Positions 16,493 through 26,195 of a stretch of DNA of 64,000 bases are shown in pieces (positions within the stretch are counted from its first letter, which is position 1; each line of letters starts with the position of its first letter). Under the pieces are notes generated by a model that worked only from the letters and a program-made list of their open reading frames with translations, had not been told where the DNA came from and searched no databases. Both the position numbers and the translations under genes were made by a program. The stretch is from assembly GCA_937981575.1 (NCBI GenBank), contig CALJNR010000007.1, forward strand, positions 1 to 64,000, in the 5' to 3' direction. Origin of the DNA: an uncultured Clostridia bacterium (GTDB lineage Bacteria; Bacillota; Clostridia; Lachnospirales; Cellulosilyticaceae).

Positions 16493-17437
16493 TTAATTGG
16501 CTGACAGCATAGCCGCTCCTATTAAGCCTGCATCATTTCCAAGCTGCGCCGTTTTAATAACAGTCCTCATATCCCCACCATATACAAGTCCTTTAACCTT
16601 TTCATAAAGTGGGCCTGTTAGATTTTCTTCTTGTTTGGAAACCCCTCCGCCAATTAAAATGACCTGCGGTTTAAATACATTGATTGTATTAGCAATTCCT
16701 ACCGCCAGGCAAGAAATATATTCATCAATGACTTCCTTTGCTGCTGCATCTCCTGCCTTAGCTGCATCAAAAGGAATCTTTGCATTCATCGCACTCAAAT
16801 CACCATCTGTCAGCTTATTTAGCATTGAATCCGGATGTGAAGCTGCTGCATCTTTAGCCATATTAATGAGGCCAGTTGCTGACGCATAAGCCTCAAGACA
16901 TCCCTTATTGCCACAACTGCATTGCTTCCCATCTTTTACAATAATCTGATGACCAATCTCTGCGCCTCCTGGATAATATCCGCTGTAAATTCCTCCGTTA
17001 ATAATGATTCCGCCGCCAACGCCAGTTCCAAGCGTAAAAATAACAGCATCACTAAATCCTTTTGCCGCCCCGGCTGCTACTTCTCCAAGCGCTGCGCAGT
17101 CTGCATCATTAGCAAGACAAACTGGATAACTCAGTTTGCTTTCCATATAGTTTCTAGCATTAAAGTCATGTACTTTAATGTTATTCGAATAGACGATAAT
17201 GCCATTTTGACGGTCAATCATCCCTGGAGAACCGATTCCAATGCCTTTTAATGACGTTTCATCTAACTGATACTCTTCGATCAGCTCCTTGCACATGTCT
17301 ATAATATCATCAAAAATCTTTTCTATACCCCGTTCTTTTAAAGTAGGCTGATTAAGAAGTTTGATAATTTTTCCCTCTTCATCTACAAGCCCGACAACAA
17401 TGTTTGTCCCACCTAAATCTACACCAATATACTTCAC
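16493..17437 (-). CDS. ROK-family glucokinase
   Basis: Phosphorylates glucose with ATP. The 314-aa protein starts at a GTG behind GGAGGAAG (MKYIGVDLGGTNIVVGLVD). It has the ROK signature GEVAAGAAKG...TLGTGVGGGII and the zinc-binding CSCGNKGCLEAYASA, with GH before it (GAEIGHQ), as in bacterial ROK glucokinases. It lies between glmM and the mannan operon but is separated from the latter by a terminator. Glucose released by the mannosyl-glucose phosphorylase would be its natural supply; this is inference from position. Confidence 0.92.
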   Translation of the reverse strand: MKYIGVDLGGTNIVVGLVDEEGKIIKLLNQPTLKERGIEKIFDDIIDMCKELIEEYQLDETSLKGIGIGSPGMIDRQNGIIVYSNNIKVHDFNARNYMESKLSYPVCLANDADCAALGEVAAGAAKGFSDAVIFTLGTGVGGGIIINGGIYSGYYPGGAEIGHQIIVKDGKQCSCGNKGCLEAYASATGLINMAKDAAASHPDSMLNKLTDGDLSAMNAKIPFDAAKAGDAAAKEVIDEYISCLAVGIANTINVFKPQVILIGGGVSKQEENLTGPLYEKVKGLVYGGDMRTVIKTAQLGNDAGLIGAAMLSAN

Positions 17438-17655
17438 TTTTCTTCCTCCCTATTTCGCTCCGATGCGTTAATCATATTATTTATTTCTCTTATATTTTAA
17501 TACACGTTTCCCTATTTGTCCGTAAGTTTTTTTACTTAAACGTATTAAAATGATATGCCTTTTCCTGATAGCGAAACGGCTGCGAAAAATCTTCTGTTCC
17601 CCGGGCTCAAAATAATAAACTTTTTTATATATAAAATGCTCTTTATGCAAATAAA

Positions 17656-17690
17656 AAGTGAAGCACTCCTATCAAAGTACTTCACTTCCT
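17656..17690 (-). terminator. Terminator at the end of the mannan operon
   Basis: GTGAAGcACT pairs with AGTaCTTCAC around CCTATCAA. The minus-strand flank is T-rich. It lies 15 nt after the GH113 stop codon. Confidence 0.7.
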
Positions 17691-17705
17691 ATTCTACTTA
17701 ATCCC

Positions 17706-18662
17706 CTAAAGCTCTTTTACGCTGTTATAAAAATCTTTTACAACCTTGCAGGCAGGCTTTCCGTATATGCCGTACTTATCATCCTGACAGGCCATATCCT
17801 CTGCATAAAGATGCGTACTCCAATCCCAAATGCCAAAACCTCTTACCCATTCATACTGACTGCAGCATTTAAACATCTCCTCATAGTATGCCTTTTGTTC
17901 TTCTAGATTAACTGTGCCTGAAAGCTCCCAATTGTTAGGTACAAAACTAGAGCCCGTACTGGACATACAGCCTGCTTCTGCAAAGAAAAAAGGCTTATTG
18001 TAAGGTTTAATAACTTCATAGATTCTTTTAAGTTCATGATCGAACGCATCAATAGGATAATATCCGCTGGAAGAGATCACATCTACGGCATCCCACCAGT
18101 CAACCGTTTCTTCCTGATATTTATCAGTATTATAAGAAATAAGTCCGTTATACACTTGACGTACTTTTTTGATAAGCTCTCTCCACTCCTTGGACTTTCT
18201 TTGCGTCTGAACCATTTCACAGCCAACAATCAGCATTTCACACTTCATATCCTGTGCTATTTTCGCATAATGCAGCTGAAAATCAGTATAGCTTTCAAAC
18301 CACCGAGGCCACTTTGGCTCACATGGAACTTCTTTGTCAAAGAAGTTAATATGTGCCCGCCAAGTGCCATCCTCACAGTTGACCATAGGTTTCAGGATTA
18401 CCTTTAGTCCCAAGCTCCTTGCAAGATGGATCATCTCTATGACTTCTTCATCTGTCGGCATATGAACTCCAGTATAGTCAACATGTTCCGAATGGGCTGT
18501 TTTTTGAAGGGCCGCCAAAGCAAGTATAACTGTATCCGCGCCCGTATGCTCTGCAAGCTTTTTTAGTGAATCTTTTGACGCCTTACTCCCATAAGCACCG
18601 CTTGGCGTCATAAATCCAAATGTAACTCCTTTTATATAGGGCAATTTTAGCTTAGTCGTCAT
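17706..18662 (-). CDS. GH113 family beta-mannanase / manno-oligosaccharide hydrolase (intracellular)
   Basis: A 318-residue (beta/alpha)8 protein. The opening KGVTFGFMTPSGAYGS and KVILKPMVNCEDGTWRAHI fit GH113. The acid/base candidate is Glu149 (IVGCEMVQTQ) and the nucleophile candidate Glu229 (FFFAEAGCMSS). They are 80 residues apart, the spacing reported for the catalytic pair of the GH113 mannanase of Alicyclobacillus. There is no signal peptide, so it should cut imported manno-oligosaccharides in the cytoplasm. It is the last gene of the operon running from 27551 down to here. Confidence 0.85.
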   Translation of the reverse strand: MTTKLKLPYIKGVTFGFMTPSGAYGSKASKDSLKKLAEHTGADTVILALAALQKTAHSEHVDYTGVHMPTDEEVIEMIHLARSLGLKVILKPMVNCEDGTWRAHINFFDKEVPCEPKWPRWFESYTDFQLHYAKIAQDMKCEMLIVGCEMVQTQRKSKEWRELIKKVRQVYNGLISYNTDKYQEETVDWWDAVDVISSSGYYPIDAFDHELKRIYEVIKPYNKPFFFAEAGCMSSTGSSFVPNNWELSGTVNLEEQKAYYEEMFKCCSQYEWVRGFGIWDWSTHLYAEDMACQDDKYGIYGKPACKVVKDFYNSVKEL

Positions 18663-18776
18663 CGTTTTATTCCCTTCCTATATAAGTTTTACCTTTGCTT
18701 TCTTCACCTATTAACCCTTAATGTCTATATATTTATAGTTTCTATTATCTATCTTATTTTTTAGACTTCTATCATC

Positions 18777-19946
18777 CTATGGCTTTAAATATTCTAAGTT
18801 CTTCTTAATAAGTTCACATCTTTGCTTAACACAATCTACACTTCTAAGCGGATCTTTAGGCGTATTAAATGCATAATCCAGCAGCTTGTTGATCGTTGTC
18901 GTTGCCACATGAAGCCTTGTGTCTGATGAAGCATAGTAAACATATACATCCCCATTTTCCCTTACTATTGCTCCATTTGTAAAGATAACATTACTTACAT
19001 CCCCGACTCTTTCATGTCCAAAAGGCGCAATAAAATACCCTGATGGTTCAGCGATGCACTTTGTTGGATCATTTAAATCTGTTACAAACACATATGTTAC
19101 ATACCTAAGACCTGCTGCTGTATTTCTAACGCCATGGGCAATATGCAGCCAGCCTTTTTCTGTTTTGATCGGTACAGCCCCCGCACCATTTTTAACTTCT
19201 GTCATTGTATGGTATTTTCTGGTGTGAATAATAACTTCCTGTTCTTTGATATGTGCGTTGTTAATGTCATTGCAGAGGCCAAAGCCAATACCGCCGCCGC
19301 TTCCAGTGCTGATAAAGCCATCTTGCGGACGGGTATAAAATGCATATTTCCCATCCACAAATTCTGGGTGCAGTACAACATTTCTTTGCTGTGCTGACTG
19401 CGTTTTAAGGTTAGGCAGCCTTTCCCATGTTTTTAAGTCTTTTGTACGTACGATACCTGCCTGCGCCACTGCTGAAGATAAATCCGGGTCTTCCTGGTCC
19501 TTGCTTTCAGAGCAGAATACCCCATAAATGTAACCATCTTCATGTTTTGTAAGTCTCATATCATAAACATTGGTTTCCTCTTTTTCTGTATCTGGAAGAA
19601 GGATAGGATAATCCCAAAATCTAAAGTTATCTATGCCATTTGGACTTTCTGCTACAGCAAAAAATGATTTTCTGTCATTTCCTTCTACCCTGGCTACCAG
19701 ATAAAACCTGCCATCCATCTCAATGGCCCCCGAATTAAATACCGCATTAATCCCAAGTCGCTCCATAAAATAGGGATTGGTTTCTGGACTAAGATCATAC
19801 CTCCAGATAATCGGCGCATGCTTTCTTGTAAGCACCGGATATTTGTATCTTTCATAAATGCCATTATATTCTTCTGTTACTATGTTTTTTCTTGTAATGA
19901 GTTCTTCGTATTTAGCTAATTCTCTCGTATAATTTTCCGCGAACAT
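18777..19946 (-). CDS. GH130 phosphorylase, probably 4-O-beta-D-mannosyl-D-glucose phosphorylase
   Basis: The five-bladed propeller protein is 389 aa, the length of GH130 subfamily 1. Features are [36 protein letters not shown] with the presumed catalytic Asp, and the phosphate-pocket [10 protein letters not shown] and [12 protein letters not shown]. It splits mannosyl-1,4-glucose with phosphate into mannose-1-phosphate and glucose. Its start overlaps the epimerase gene by 35 nt behind AAGGAGG, so the two products are made together; the epimerase supplies the substrate. Subfamily assignment rests on pattern memory. Confidence 0.88.
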   Translation of the reverse strand: MFAENYTRELAKYEELITRKNIVTEEYNGIYERYKYPVLTRKHAPIIWRYDLSPETNPYFMERLGINAVFNSGAIEMDGRFYLVARVEGNDRKSFFAVAESPNGIDNFRFWDYPILLPDTEKEETNVYDMRLTKHEDGYIYGVFCSESKDQEDPDLSSAVAQAGIVRTKDLKTWERLPNLKTQSAQQRNVVLHPEFVDGKYAFYTRPQDGFISTGSGGGIGFGLCNDINNAHIKEQEVIIHTRKYHTMTEVKNGAGAVPIKTEKGWLHIAHGVRNTAAGLRYVTYVFVTDLNDPTKCIAEPSGYFIAPFGHERVGDVSNVIFTNGAIVRENGDVYVYYASSDTRLHVATTTINKLLDYAFNTPKDPLRSVDCVKQRCELIKKNLEYLKP

Positions 19947-21123
19947 CTACATTCCTCCTTATAACTTCAAAACACATTCTGCCATTATGATACGGACATT
20001 TCCATGGTTCAACGATCGGCTGACCGCTTGCCGGATTGCCGTCAAAGTCTACAGACCAAACCCATTCTCCCTCTACCCTTTTATCCATAATATAATCTTT
20101 AATATATTCCCAAAGAGCATTGGCATGCCCTAAAAATCCACTATCTCCGCTTTTTTCGTAGGCATTGATAAATCCTACAATCCCTTCTGCCTGAACCCAC
20201 CATATTCGTGTGCGGTCAATATAACTTTTAAAACGTTCATTATTGAGGGCTCCATTTTCGAAAGCTGACCCGCTTACTTTATATGCAAGTTTGACTGTAT
20301 AAGCATAAGTTCTTTTGATCATATCTTCGTTTCCGAGAACCTCGCAAGCCCGATCTAAAAGCCAGGCCGCTTCAATATCATGTCCATAGGAATGCATATC
20401 TGATATAGAATTTAATTGGTAATCAAAAAATACTTCCAAAATATCTGCTTGGGGATTGTATACCTTTTGTTCAAAGAGTTCTAACAACTCATAAAGCTTA
20501 TCTCCCACTGCAGCATGATGTGAAACCCGATAAAGTTCTGTATAAGCTTCCAGCACATGAAGCAAGGTATTCATCGTCTTTTCAGCAGTAACGCCTTCTG
20601 CTGAAAGATGCTTATTATCAGAAAGCTTGTTATTGTCTATAGCATGCCACTTTCTGTCAAAGGCTTCTATATAGCCAAATGCATCTTTGCACTTACTTTC
20701 AATAAGTTCGAAAAGATCAAGCGCCTTACAAAGGGCTGCTTCATCTTTACTGGCTTCATAGTATGAGGCTAAAGCATAAATTGCAAAAGCTTGGTTATAC
20801 GTATGCTTCATATCTTCTACAGGCTCTCCTTCTGCACTCAACATCCAGTAGACGCCTCCATACTCATGATCCATACATTTATCAACTAGAAATTCATAAC
20901 TATGCTTTGCAAAAAGAAGATCATCCTCATTTTTTAGCAATGAGTAACTATTAGCAAAAAACCATAAGATCCTCGAATTCAGAATAACCCCTTTAGGTGC
21001 CTTCTGATCCATTTTGAGATCATAGTCTACGTAACCATAGAATCCGCCATGCTTTTCGTCTTTTAACTTTTTCCAAAAAGGAATAATACGTTCTGTAAGA
21101 TGCGTCTTGATTTCTCCGATCAT
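19912..21123 (-). CDS. Cellobiose 2-epimerase (N-acylglucosamine 2-epimerase fold)
   Basis: A 403-aa (alpha/alpha)6-barrel enzyme. It converts the reducing glucose of beta-1,4 disaccharides to mannose and back, here probably mannobiose to mannosyl-glucose. Visible features are [23 protein letters not shown] at the start (broken here only for reading), [44 protein letters not shown] and [15 protein letters not shown]. The His of HTYNQ, GHDIE and PYHNGR are in the active-site positions of the family. One usual His in MNTHLHVLEAY reads Leu here ([11 protein letters not shown]). It overlaps the downstream GH130 gene and lies 10 nt after the other GH130. Confidence 0.9.
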   Translation of the reverse strand: MIGEIKTHLTERIIPFWKKLKDEKHGGFYGYVDYDLKMDQKAPKGVILNSRILWFFANSYSLLKNEDDLLFAKHSYEFLVDKCMDHEYGGVYWMLSAEGEPVEDMKHTYNQAFAIYALASYYEASKDEAALCKALDLFELIESKCKDAFGYIEAFDRKWHAIDNNKLSDNKHLSAEGVTAEKTMNTLLHVLEAYTELYRVSHHAAVGDKLYELLELFEQKVYNPQADILEVFFDYQLNSISDMHSYGHDIEAAWLLDRACEVLGNEDMIKRTYAYTVKLAYKVSGSAFENGALNNERFKSYIDRTRIWWVQAEGIVGFINAYEKSGDSGFLGHANALWEYIKDYIMDKRVEGEWVWSVDFDGNPASGQPIVEPWKCPYHNGRMCFEVIRRNVDVRGKLYERIS

Positions 21124-21133
21124 ATTCTTCCTC

Positions 21134-22153
21134 CTATCTCATGCCTATCTCATTATCATCTCCAACTAACTGATGTGTTGCTTTTACATAGGTAACAATC
21201 TCTTCGACTGTTGTAAAAGCAAGCCCTACATAACTATCAGCTGCTCCGTAATAGATGGCAATTCTTCCTGTATCAGCATCATGAAGCGTTGCACATGGGA
21301 AAACCACATTGGCTACAAAGCCTCTTTCTTCATACCACTCTTCTGGCGTAAGAATAAAGTTTTCACTGCGGTATTTCACAATAGATGGATTTTCTTTATC
21401 TAATATCGCTGCGCCCATACTGTATACATACCCATTACAGGTTCCTGTTACCCCATGATAGAAAAGAAGCCACCCTTCCGTCGTTTCAATAGGAGCCGCC
21501 CCTCCGCCGATTTTCAGCGATTGCCACCAGTTATTACCTTTAGTCATAACATGTTTGTGTTTTCCCCAATACACAAGGTCTGGACTTTCGCTTAAGAAAA
21601 TATCTCCAAAAGGTGTATGTCCACTGTCACTTGGTCTGGATAACAGCATAAAGTTGCCATTCATTTTTTTAGGGAAAAATACGCCATTTCTGTTAAAAGG
21701 CAAGAATGGATTATCGAGCCTAACAAAAGTCTTGAAATCTGTCGTTTTAGCAAGCCCTAGTGCTGCTCCGTAGAAATCCGTACACCAAATGATATAATAT
21801 GTATCTTCAACTTTGATAAGCCTTGGGTCATAGGCATATTTCGGCATAAACTCATTACCCTTTTCGTCTACAAACTGAATTCTCTCTTCTTCGTAATGCC
21901 AGCTTACCCCATCATCGCTGCGCCCTAAATAAAGGTGCGGCACGCCATTAATCGTTTCCGCCCGAAAGACTCCGATAAACTTTCCTTCGTAAGGTACTAC
22001 TGCACTATTAAATATGCGTGCAACGCCCTTAAGCGGATTTCTATCTATAATCGGGTTTTGACTGTAGCGCCATACTACCCTGTCACTTCCCTGTGGTTTG
22101 TCCTGCCAAGGCACATTGGGAAGTGATTCTCCAATTAATTTAATTTCTGTCAT
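21134..22153 (-). CDS. GH130 phosphorylase, probably beta-1,4-manno-oligosaccharide phosphorylase
   Basis: A 339-aa GH130 protein, the length of subfamily 2 (RaMP2 type). It has VARIFNSAVVPYEGKFIGVFR, the catalytic-Asp region YAYDPRLIKVEDTYYI, LLSRPSDSGHTPFGDIF, KIGGGAAPIETTEGWLLFYHGV and AIYYGAADSYVGLA. It should remove mannose-1-phosphate stepwise from the non-reducing end of manno-oligosaccharides, leaving mannobiose for the epimerase. It differs clearly from the other GH130 in the cluster. The ribosome site is AGGAAGGAAG. It lies 25 nt after the permease gene. Confidence 0.88.
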   Translation of the reverse strand: MTEIKLIGESLPNVPWQDKPQGSDRVVWRYSQNPIIDRNPLKGVARIFNSAVVPYEGKFIGVFRAETINGVPHLYLGRSDDGVSWHYEEERIQFVDEKGNEFMPKYAYDPRLIKVEDTYYIIWCTDFYGAALGLAKTTDFKTFVRLDNPFLPFNRNGVFFPKKMNGNFMLLSRPSDSGHTPFGDIFLSESPDLVYWGKHKHVMTKGNNWWQSLKIGGGAAPIETTEGWLLFYHGVTGTCNGYVYSMGAAILDKENPSIVKYRSENFILTPEEWYEERGFVANVVFPCATLHDADTGRIAIYYGAADSYVGLAFTTVEEIVTYVKATHQLVGDDNEIGMR

Positions 22154-22178
22154 GTCTATACTTCCTTCCTGTTATGTT

Positions 22179-23018
22179 TTATTTTACTGAACCTGATGTA
22201 AGCCCATTGTAAATATGTTTTTGAAGTGCAATAAATGCTATAAATGTCGGTATGATAATAATAACGATCCCTGCGCAAATAACTTCCCATTTTGCTGAAA
22301 AAGGTCCTTTAAATCTAAATAAAGCTGTAGAGATTACGGGATAATCAGGAATATAAAGGAATGGGATATAGAAATCATTGTATATAGCTACTCCTTTGAT
22401 GATGACTACTGTTGCAATAGCCGGTTTTAAAAGCGGCAGAATAATTTTTGTATAAATTCTAAAATACCCTGCTCCCTCTATCATTGCGGCTTCATCTAAT
22501 GAATAAGAAATATTATCTAAAAACTGCATAAAGATATAAACAGCGATAATATCCGTTCCCATATAAAGCAAAATAGGAGCTAAAATATTATTGTATAATT
22601 TCATATTGTAAATTAACTGAAACGTCGAAACCTGAGTTGTGATGGCCGGTACTAAAGTGGCAACCATAAAGAGCATCAGCATAAACTGCTTAAGCTTAAA
22701 ATCAAATCGGTGCAGCGCATAAGAAATCATTGTTCCAAGAATAATCGCTCCAACCAATGAAGATACCAGAATAACCATTGTCAGCATAAAGCCCTGTACC
22801 ATCTTTCCACTTATAAAAGCAGTAACATAGTTTTGAAAGTTAAAAAAGTTTTTAGGCAGTACCAATGGTCCTGTTTTTCTAAACTCCTGTCCCGTTTTGA
22901 ACCCGCCAAGGACAACGACAATCAGTGGAAGCACCATTATGATAAATGTCCCAAAAAGTGTTATATATTTAAAAACATTTAAAAGAAGCGTTTTAGTACT
23001 CATTTCTGTCTTTTTCAT
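22179..23018 (-). CDS. ABC sugar transporter permease (MalG type)
   Basis: A 279-aa inner-membrane subunit with six predicted helices. It carries the EAA motif EAAMIEGAGYFRIYTKIILPLLKP, which docks the ATPase. A Lys-rich N-terminus precedes a GTFIIMVLPLIVVVLGGFK helix. Its ATG overlaps the stop of the other permease (ATGA), so the two are coupled. The location between the solute-binding protein and GH130 genes points to manno-oligosaccharide uptake. Confidence 0.9.
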   Translation of the reverse strand: MKKTEMSTKTLLLNVFKYITLFGTFIIMVLPLIVVVLGGFKTGQEFRKTGPLVLPKNFFNFQNYVTAFISGKMVQGFMLTMVILVSSLVGAIILGTMISYALHRFDFKLKQFMLMLFMVATLVPAITTQVSTFQLIYNMKLYNNILAPILLYMGTDIIAVYIFMQFLDNISYSLDEAAMIEGAGYFRIYTKIILPLLKPAIATVVIIKGVAIYNDFYIPFLYIPDYPVISTALFRFKGPFSAKWEVICAGIVIIIIPTFIAFIALQKHIYNGLTSGSVK

Positions 23019-23950
23019 ATGCGGCTGTCTCCTTTCTCATCAAAGAACATTCTCTGAATGCCCGCTACGATTAGTACGATAATAAATAGTACAACTGCCA
23101 TAGCTGAAGCCAATCCAACCCTTTGATGTTTAAATGCTGTTTCTACTGTTTGAATAACAAAAGTTTTTGAACCATTTCCTCCATTAGTCATAACATATGG
23201 TATTTCAAATACGCTTAGTGCACCGTTAACGGACAAGAGTAAATTCAGCTGTACAATACGTTTGATACTTGGAAGAATAATATACTTAAACTGCTGCCAT
23301 CTGTTAGCGCCGTCTATCTCTGCTGCTTCATAGACTTCGCTGGAGATGGATTGAATAGCTCCTATGAAAATAACCATATTAAAGCCCATATAACGCCAGA
23401 TCGATACACCTGTAAGGCTCCAGTTAATAACCTTGACATTCCCAAGCCATTTTGTAATCAAATCTGAAAGTCCCACCAAATGAAGCATAGAATCCAGTAC
23501 GCCTCCTGGCTTCAAAAAGTTCATAAAGATAAATCCAATAGCTACACCATTAATAAGGTAAGGAAAAAAGATAACGCCTTTAAAAAAGTTTTTTCCCTTT
23601 GTTTTAGTAACTGAAAGCACTGTTGCGAAATAAAGTGCCAGGGCAATTTGAATAAATGATCCTATTAAGTAATAGAGCGAAACTGGGAAGACTCTGAAAT
23701 AATCAGGATTTGTAAAAATTTGAATATAGTTTTTAAGTCCTATTATTTCCTTGCTTTTTGAATATCCGTTCCAGTTTGTTATGCTGTAATAAAACATATT
23801 GGCTACTGGCGTATAAGTAAACAGCAGCAACAAAGCAATAGGAATAATGCTAAAAACAAAAATGGTAACTATTTTTTGGTAATTAATCTTTTTGGTATAT
23901 ATATAATTGTCTTTCGCTTGTTTTTTTGTACTAAGCGCATTGTTATTCAT
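23015..23950 (-). CDS. ABC sugar transporter permease (MalF/UgpA type)
   Basis: A 311-aa membrane subunit with six predicted helices and the EAA loop EAAEIDGANRWQQFKYIILP. It pairs with the permease that follows. The start follows AGGAGG. No ATPase gene lies in the cluster; Firmicutes often share one MsmX-type ATPase among several importers, so the ATPase is probably encoded elsewhere. Confidence 0.9.
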   Translation of the reverse strand: MNNNALSTKKQAKDNYIYTKKINYQKIVTIFVFSIIPIALLLLFTYTPVANMFYYSITNWNGYSKSKEIIGLKNYIQIFTNPDYFRVFPVSLYYLIGSFIQIALALYFATVLSVTKTKGKNFFKGVIFFPYLINGVAIGFIFMNFLKPGGVLDSMLHLVGLSDLITKWLGNVKVINWSLTGVSIWRYMGFNMVIFIGAIQSISSEVYEAAEIDGANRWQQFKYIILPSIKRIVQLNLLLSVNGALSVFEIPYVMTNGGNGSKTFVIQTVETAFKHQRVGLASAMAVVLFIIVLIVAGIQRMFFDEKGDSRI

Positions 23951-23966
23951 GTTTTTCCTCCTTGAT

Positions 23967-26099
23967 TTAAAATTTAAACTGTTTCATGCTGCTATTTATC
24001 TTGCTTACTGTCTGATTAAGATCCTGAACTGTTTCACCAAGCTTAGTTACAACTGCTGCCTGCTCTTCTGATGAAGCCGATACTTCTTGTATAGCTACAG
24101 AGTTTTGCTCTGCCACCACCGACGTATTTTCAAGTGATATAAGGGCCTCATTTTTTTGATCCATAATCACATTTACAGAACTTGTTACTTCTTTAATTTT
24201 ATCTGATATAACAATCAGTGTATCCGTAATGGATCTTAATGTTTCTGAGGTCTGCCTGACCGCCTCAACCTCTTTTTCAACAATGCATTTCGCTTCTTCT
24301 GATGTCTTGGTGGTTGTCTTAGCTTGCGTATCTATTTTATTAAGAAGGACTTTAATATCTTTGGTAGCCCCTTTAGCTCTTATAGCAAGGCTTGTTATTT
24401 CTTTGGCAACAACTGCAAAACCTCGCCCAGCTTCACCCACTCTTGCGGATTCAATAGCTGCATTAAGTGCAAGAAGGTTGGTCTGCTCTGCGATCTCTTC
24501 AATACTTCCTACTATCAGATGAATATCTTTGGCTGTTAATGTAAGATCGTTTATATCTTTGTTTATTTGTCCATTAATATATTGGATCTGATTTGATGAA
24601 GCCGTTAAGCTTTGTACTGCCTGACATCCAAGTCCTCCTAAATGCTGAGAAGTATTGGTTATGTCACTTACAACCGCTGTGATTTCATTAACTTTTGTTA
24701 TGTTTCCTGCAAGTTCTGTCATACTTCCTACAACTTCTTCGGTATTTTCAGCCGTTTGACCTACCCCCACCGCCAAGCTTTGCAGCGTGTTACTAAGCTG
24801 CTGGCTTATGTCTATATTAAAATCAATACTTCTTTCTATCGTTTCAGTTACATTGTTTATGAGTCTCAAAGCATCCTTTATTTGTCTAAGAAGCACCGTA
24901 AAGTTCATTTTCATTTCACTGGCTTCTCTTGTTAATATACCCAGTTCATCTTTAGAATCATCTGTTAAATCGTTTGTAAGGTCTCCTTTGGCTAAAGTCC
25001 TAAAAAAGTTAGAAAGCACTTTTAGTGGCTCTGCGATGCTGCGGGTTAATACCTCCGAAACAACAAAACAAATGACTAGCATGCTTAAAGAAACAATTAA
25101 AACAGTCCAAAATATTTTGTCTAATGACTTCACGAAACTCTCTTCTGGTGTTAAAGACACAACGATCCAATCTGCCCCGGATTTAAGCGGCGCATAGGTA
25201 ACCATGACATTCCCTTTTGCCTTAAATCCCAGCCATTTATCTGTAGCATCGGTAAACGTAATCCCTTTTCCTAGCTTATATGTTTTAGTTGTAACCATTT
25301 CTTCACGATCTCTTACTGATTGTGTATAATAATCCGCCGTTTCATGAAGAATATCTGCAATATATGTATCTTCTAACACTTGATTTTCTTCAACATTGCT
25401 ATAAATGAGTATTCCTGATTTATCCATAATAAATATTTCTGAGTTGCTATTTTTCGCAAAGCTTTCACCAAAATAACTCGGATTAATAGATCCATAAACC
25501 GCTCCTATTGGGGTAGCAAAACTTCTGGAAATAATAAGTCCAGCTGCTATACTATTTTTTGTTACCATCCGAGAGTCTTCATCCATACCTGGACTTATAT
25601 AAGCAATTTTACCATTACCGGTTTGAGCCTGTTCATACCATGAGGCAGCCTCATATCCCTTTTTCGGATCTACTTTTGAATGTCCAAAAGGAAATGTAAT
25701 GCCATTATTTAAATAAATATTAACCCCTGCAATATGTGTCTTTCCTGTAAGTAATGTTTTAATATGATTGCTTATATTTTTTCTAAGTGAAGATACTTCC
25801 TGACTGGATAATGTTTTATCTGTCGCTAATAGTGTAACATCTTGACTAAGCTGTATTTGCGCAAAAAGCTCCTCTATCTGATTTATATTTTGATCTATTT
25901 GATTCGCAAGAGATACCACATACTTTTCATTTGATGTTCTAACTTCACCCAGTACTGTGTGATAAGAAATAAAATAAGGTATACCTCCCATAACACCTAC
26001 TGTAAAAAGTATTAAACACATGATGGTTATAAACAGTCTTCTTTGGATACTATATCTTCTTAGTATTTTTATAGCACCTAGGCTGCCTTTCTTCCTCAT
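23967..26099 (-). CDS. Methyl-accepting chemotaxis protein with extracytoplasmic sensor domain, inside the importer operon
   Basis: A 710-aa chemoreceptor. The first membrane helix is near residues 20-45. A large outer region (about 45-335) has the look of a double Cache ligand domain, including [15 protein letters not shown] and [12 protein letters not shown] segments. A second helix (about 335-357) and HAMP ([21 protein letters not shown]) follow, then a signalling domain with the hairpin tip [20 protein letters not shown] and [15 protein letters not shown]. There is no CheR-docking pentapeptide at the C-terminus. It sits between the solute-binding protein and the permeases, so it probably senses mannan fragments directly or via the binding protein. 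Confidence 0.92.
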   Translation of the reverse strand: MRKKGSLGAIKILRRYSIQRRLFITIMCLILFTVGVMGGIPYFISYHTVLGEVRTSNEKYVVSLANQIDQNINQIEELFAQIQLSQDVTLLATDKTLSSQEVSSLRKNISNHIKTLLTGKTHIAGVNIYLNNGITFPFGHSKVDPKKGYEAASWYEQAQTGNGKIAYISPGMDEDSRMVTKNSIAAGLIISRSFATPIGAVYGSINPSYFGESFAKNSNSEIFIMDKSGILIYSNVEENQVLEDTYIADILHETADYYTQSVRDREEMVTTKTYKLGKGITFTDATDKWLGFKAKGNVMVTYAPLKSGADWIVVSLTPEESFVKSLDKIFWTVLIVSLSMLVICFVVSEVLTRSIAEPLKVLSNFFRTLAKGDLTNDLTDDSKDELGILTREASEMKMNFTVLLRQIKDALRLINNVTETIERSIDFNIDISQQLSNTLQSLAVGVGQTAENTEEVVGSMTELAGNITKVNEITAVVSDITNTSQHLGGLGCQAVQSLTASSNQIQYINGQINKDINDLTLTAKDIHLIVGSIEEIAEQTNLLALNAAIESARVGEAGRGFAVVAKEITSLAIRAKGATKDIKVLLNKIDTQAKTTTKTSEEAKCIVEKEVEAVRQTSETLRSITDTLIVISDKIKEVTSSVNVIMDQKNEALISLENTSVVAEQNSVAIQEVSASSEEQAAVVTKLGETVQDLNQTVSKINSSMKQFKF

Positions 26100-26140
26100 A
26101 ACGCACCACTTCCCTTGTTTAGGTTTATAATGTCATTTTC

Positions 26141-26177
26141 AAAAATAGGGAATGGTTTTTAAACCACTCCCATTTTT
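26141..26177 (-). promoter_or_regulatory. Intercistronic stem-loop after the solute-binding protein gene
   Basis: AAAAATGGGAGTGGTTT and AAACCATTCCCTATTTTT pair on the minus strand with one bulge, and a T-run follows. Such hairpins often let the binding protein be made in excess of the downstream genes by partial termination or 3'-end protection. Confidence 0.7.
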
Positions 26178-26195
26178 GGCTTGTGAACTATTCTA

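Noticed and set aside
24229-25197. Several open frames antisense to the chemoreceptor gene.
   Set aside because: They mirror the low-complexity coiled-coil codons of the real gene and have no ribosome sites.
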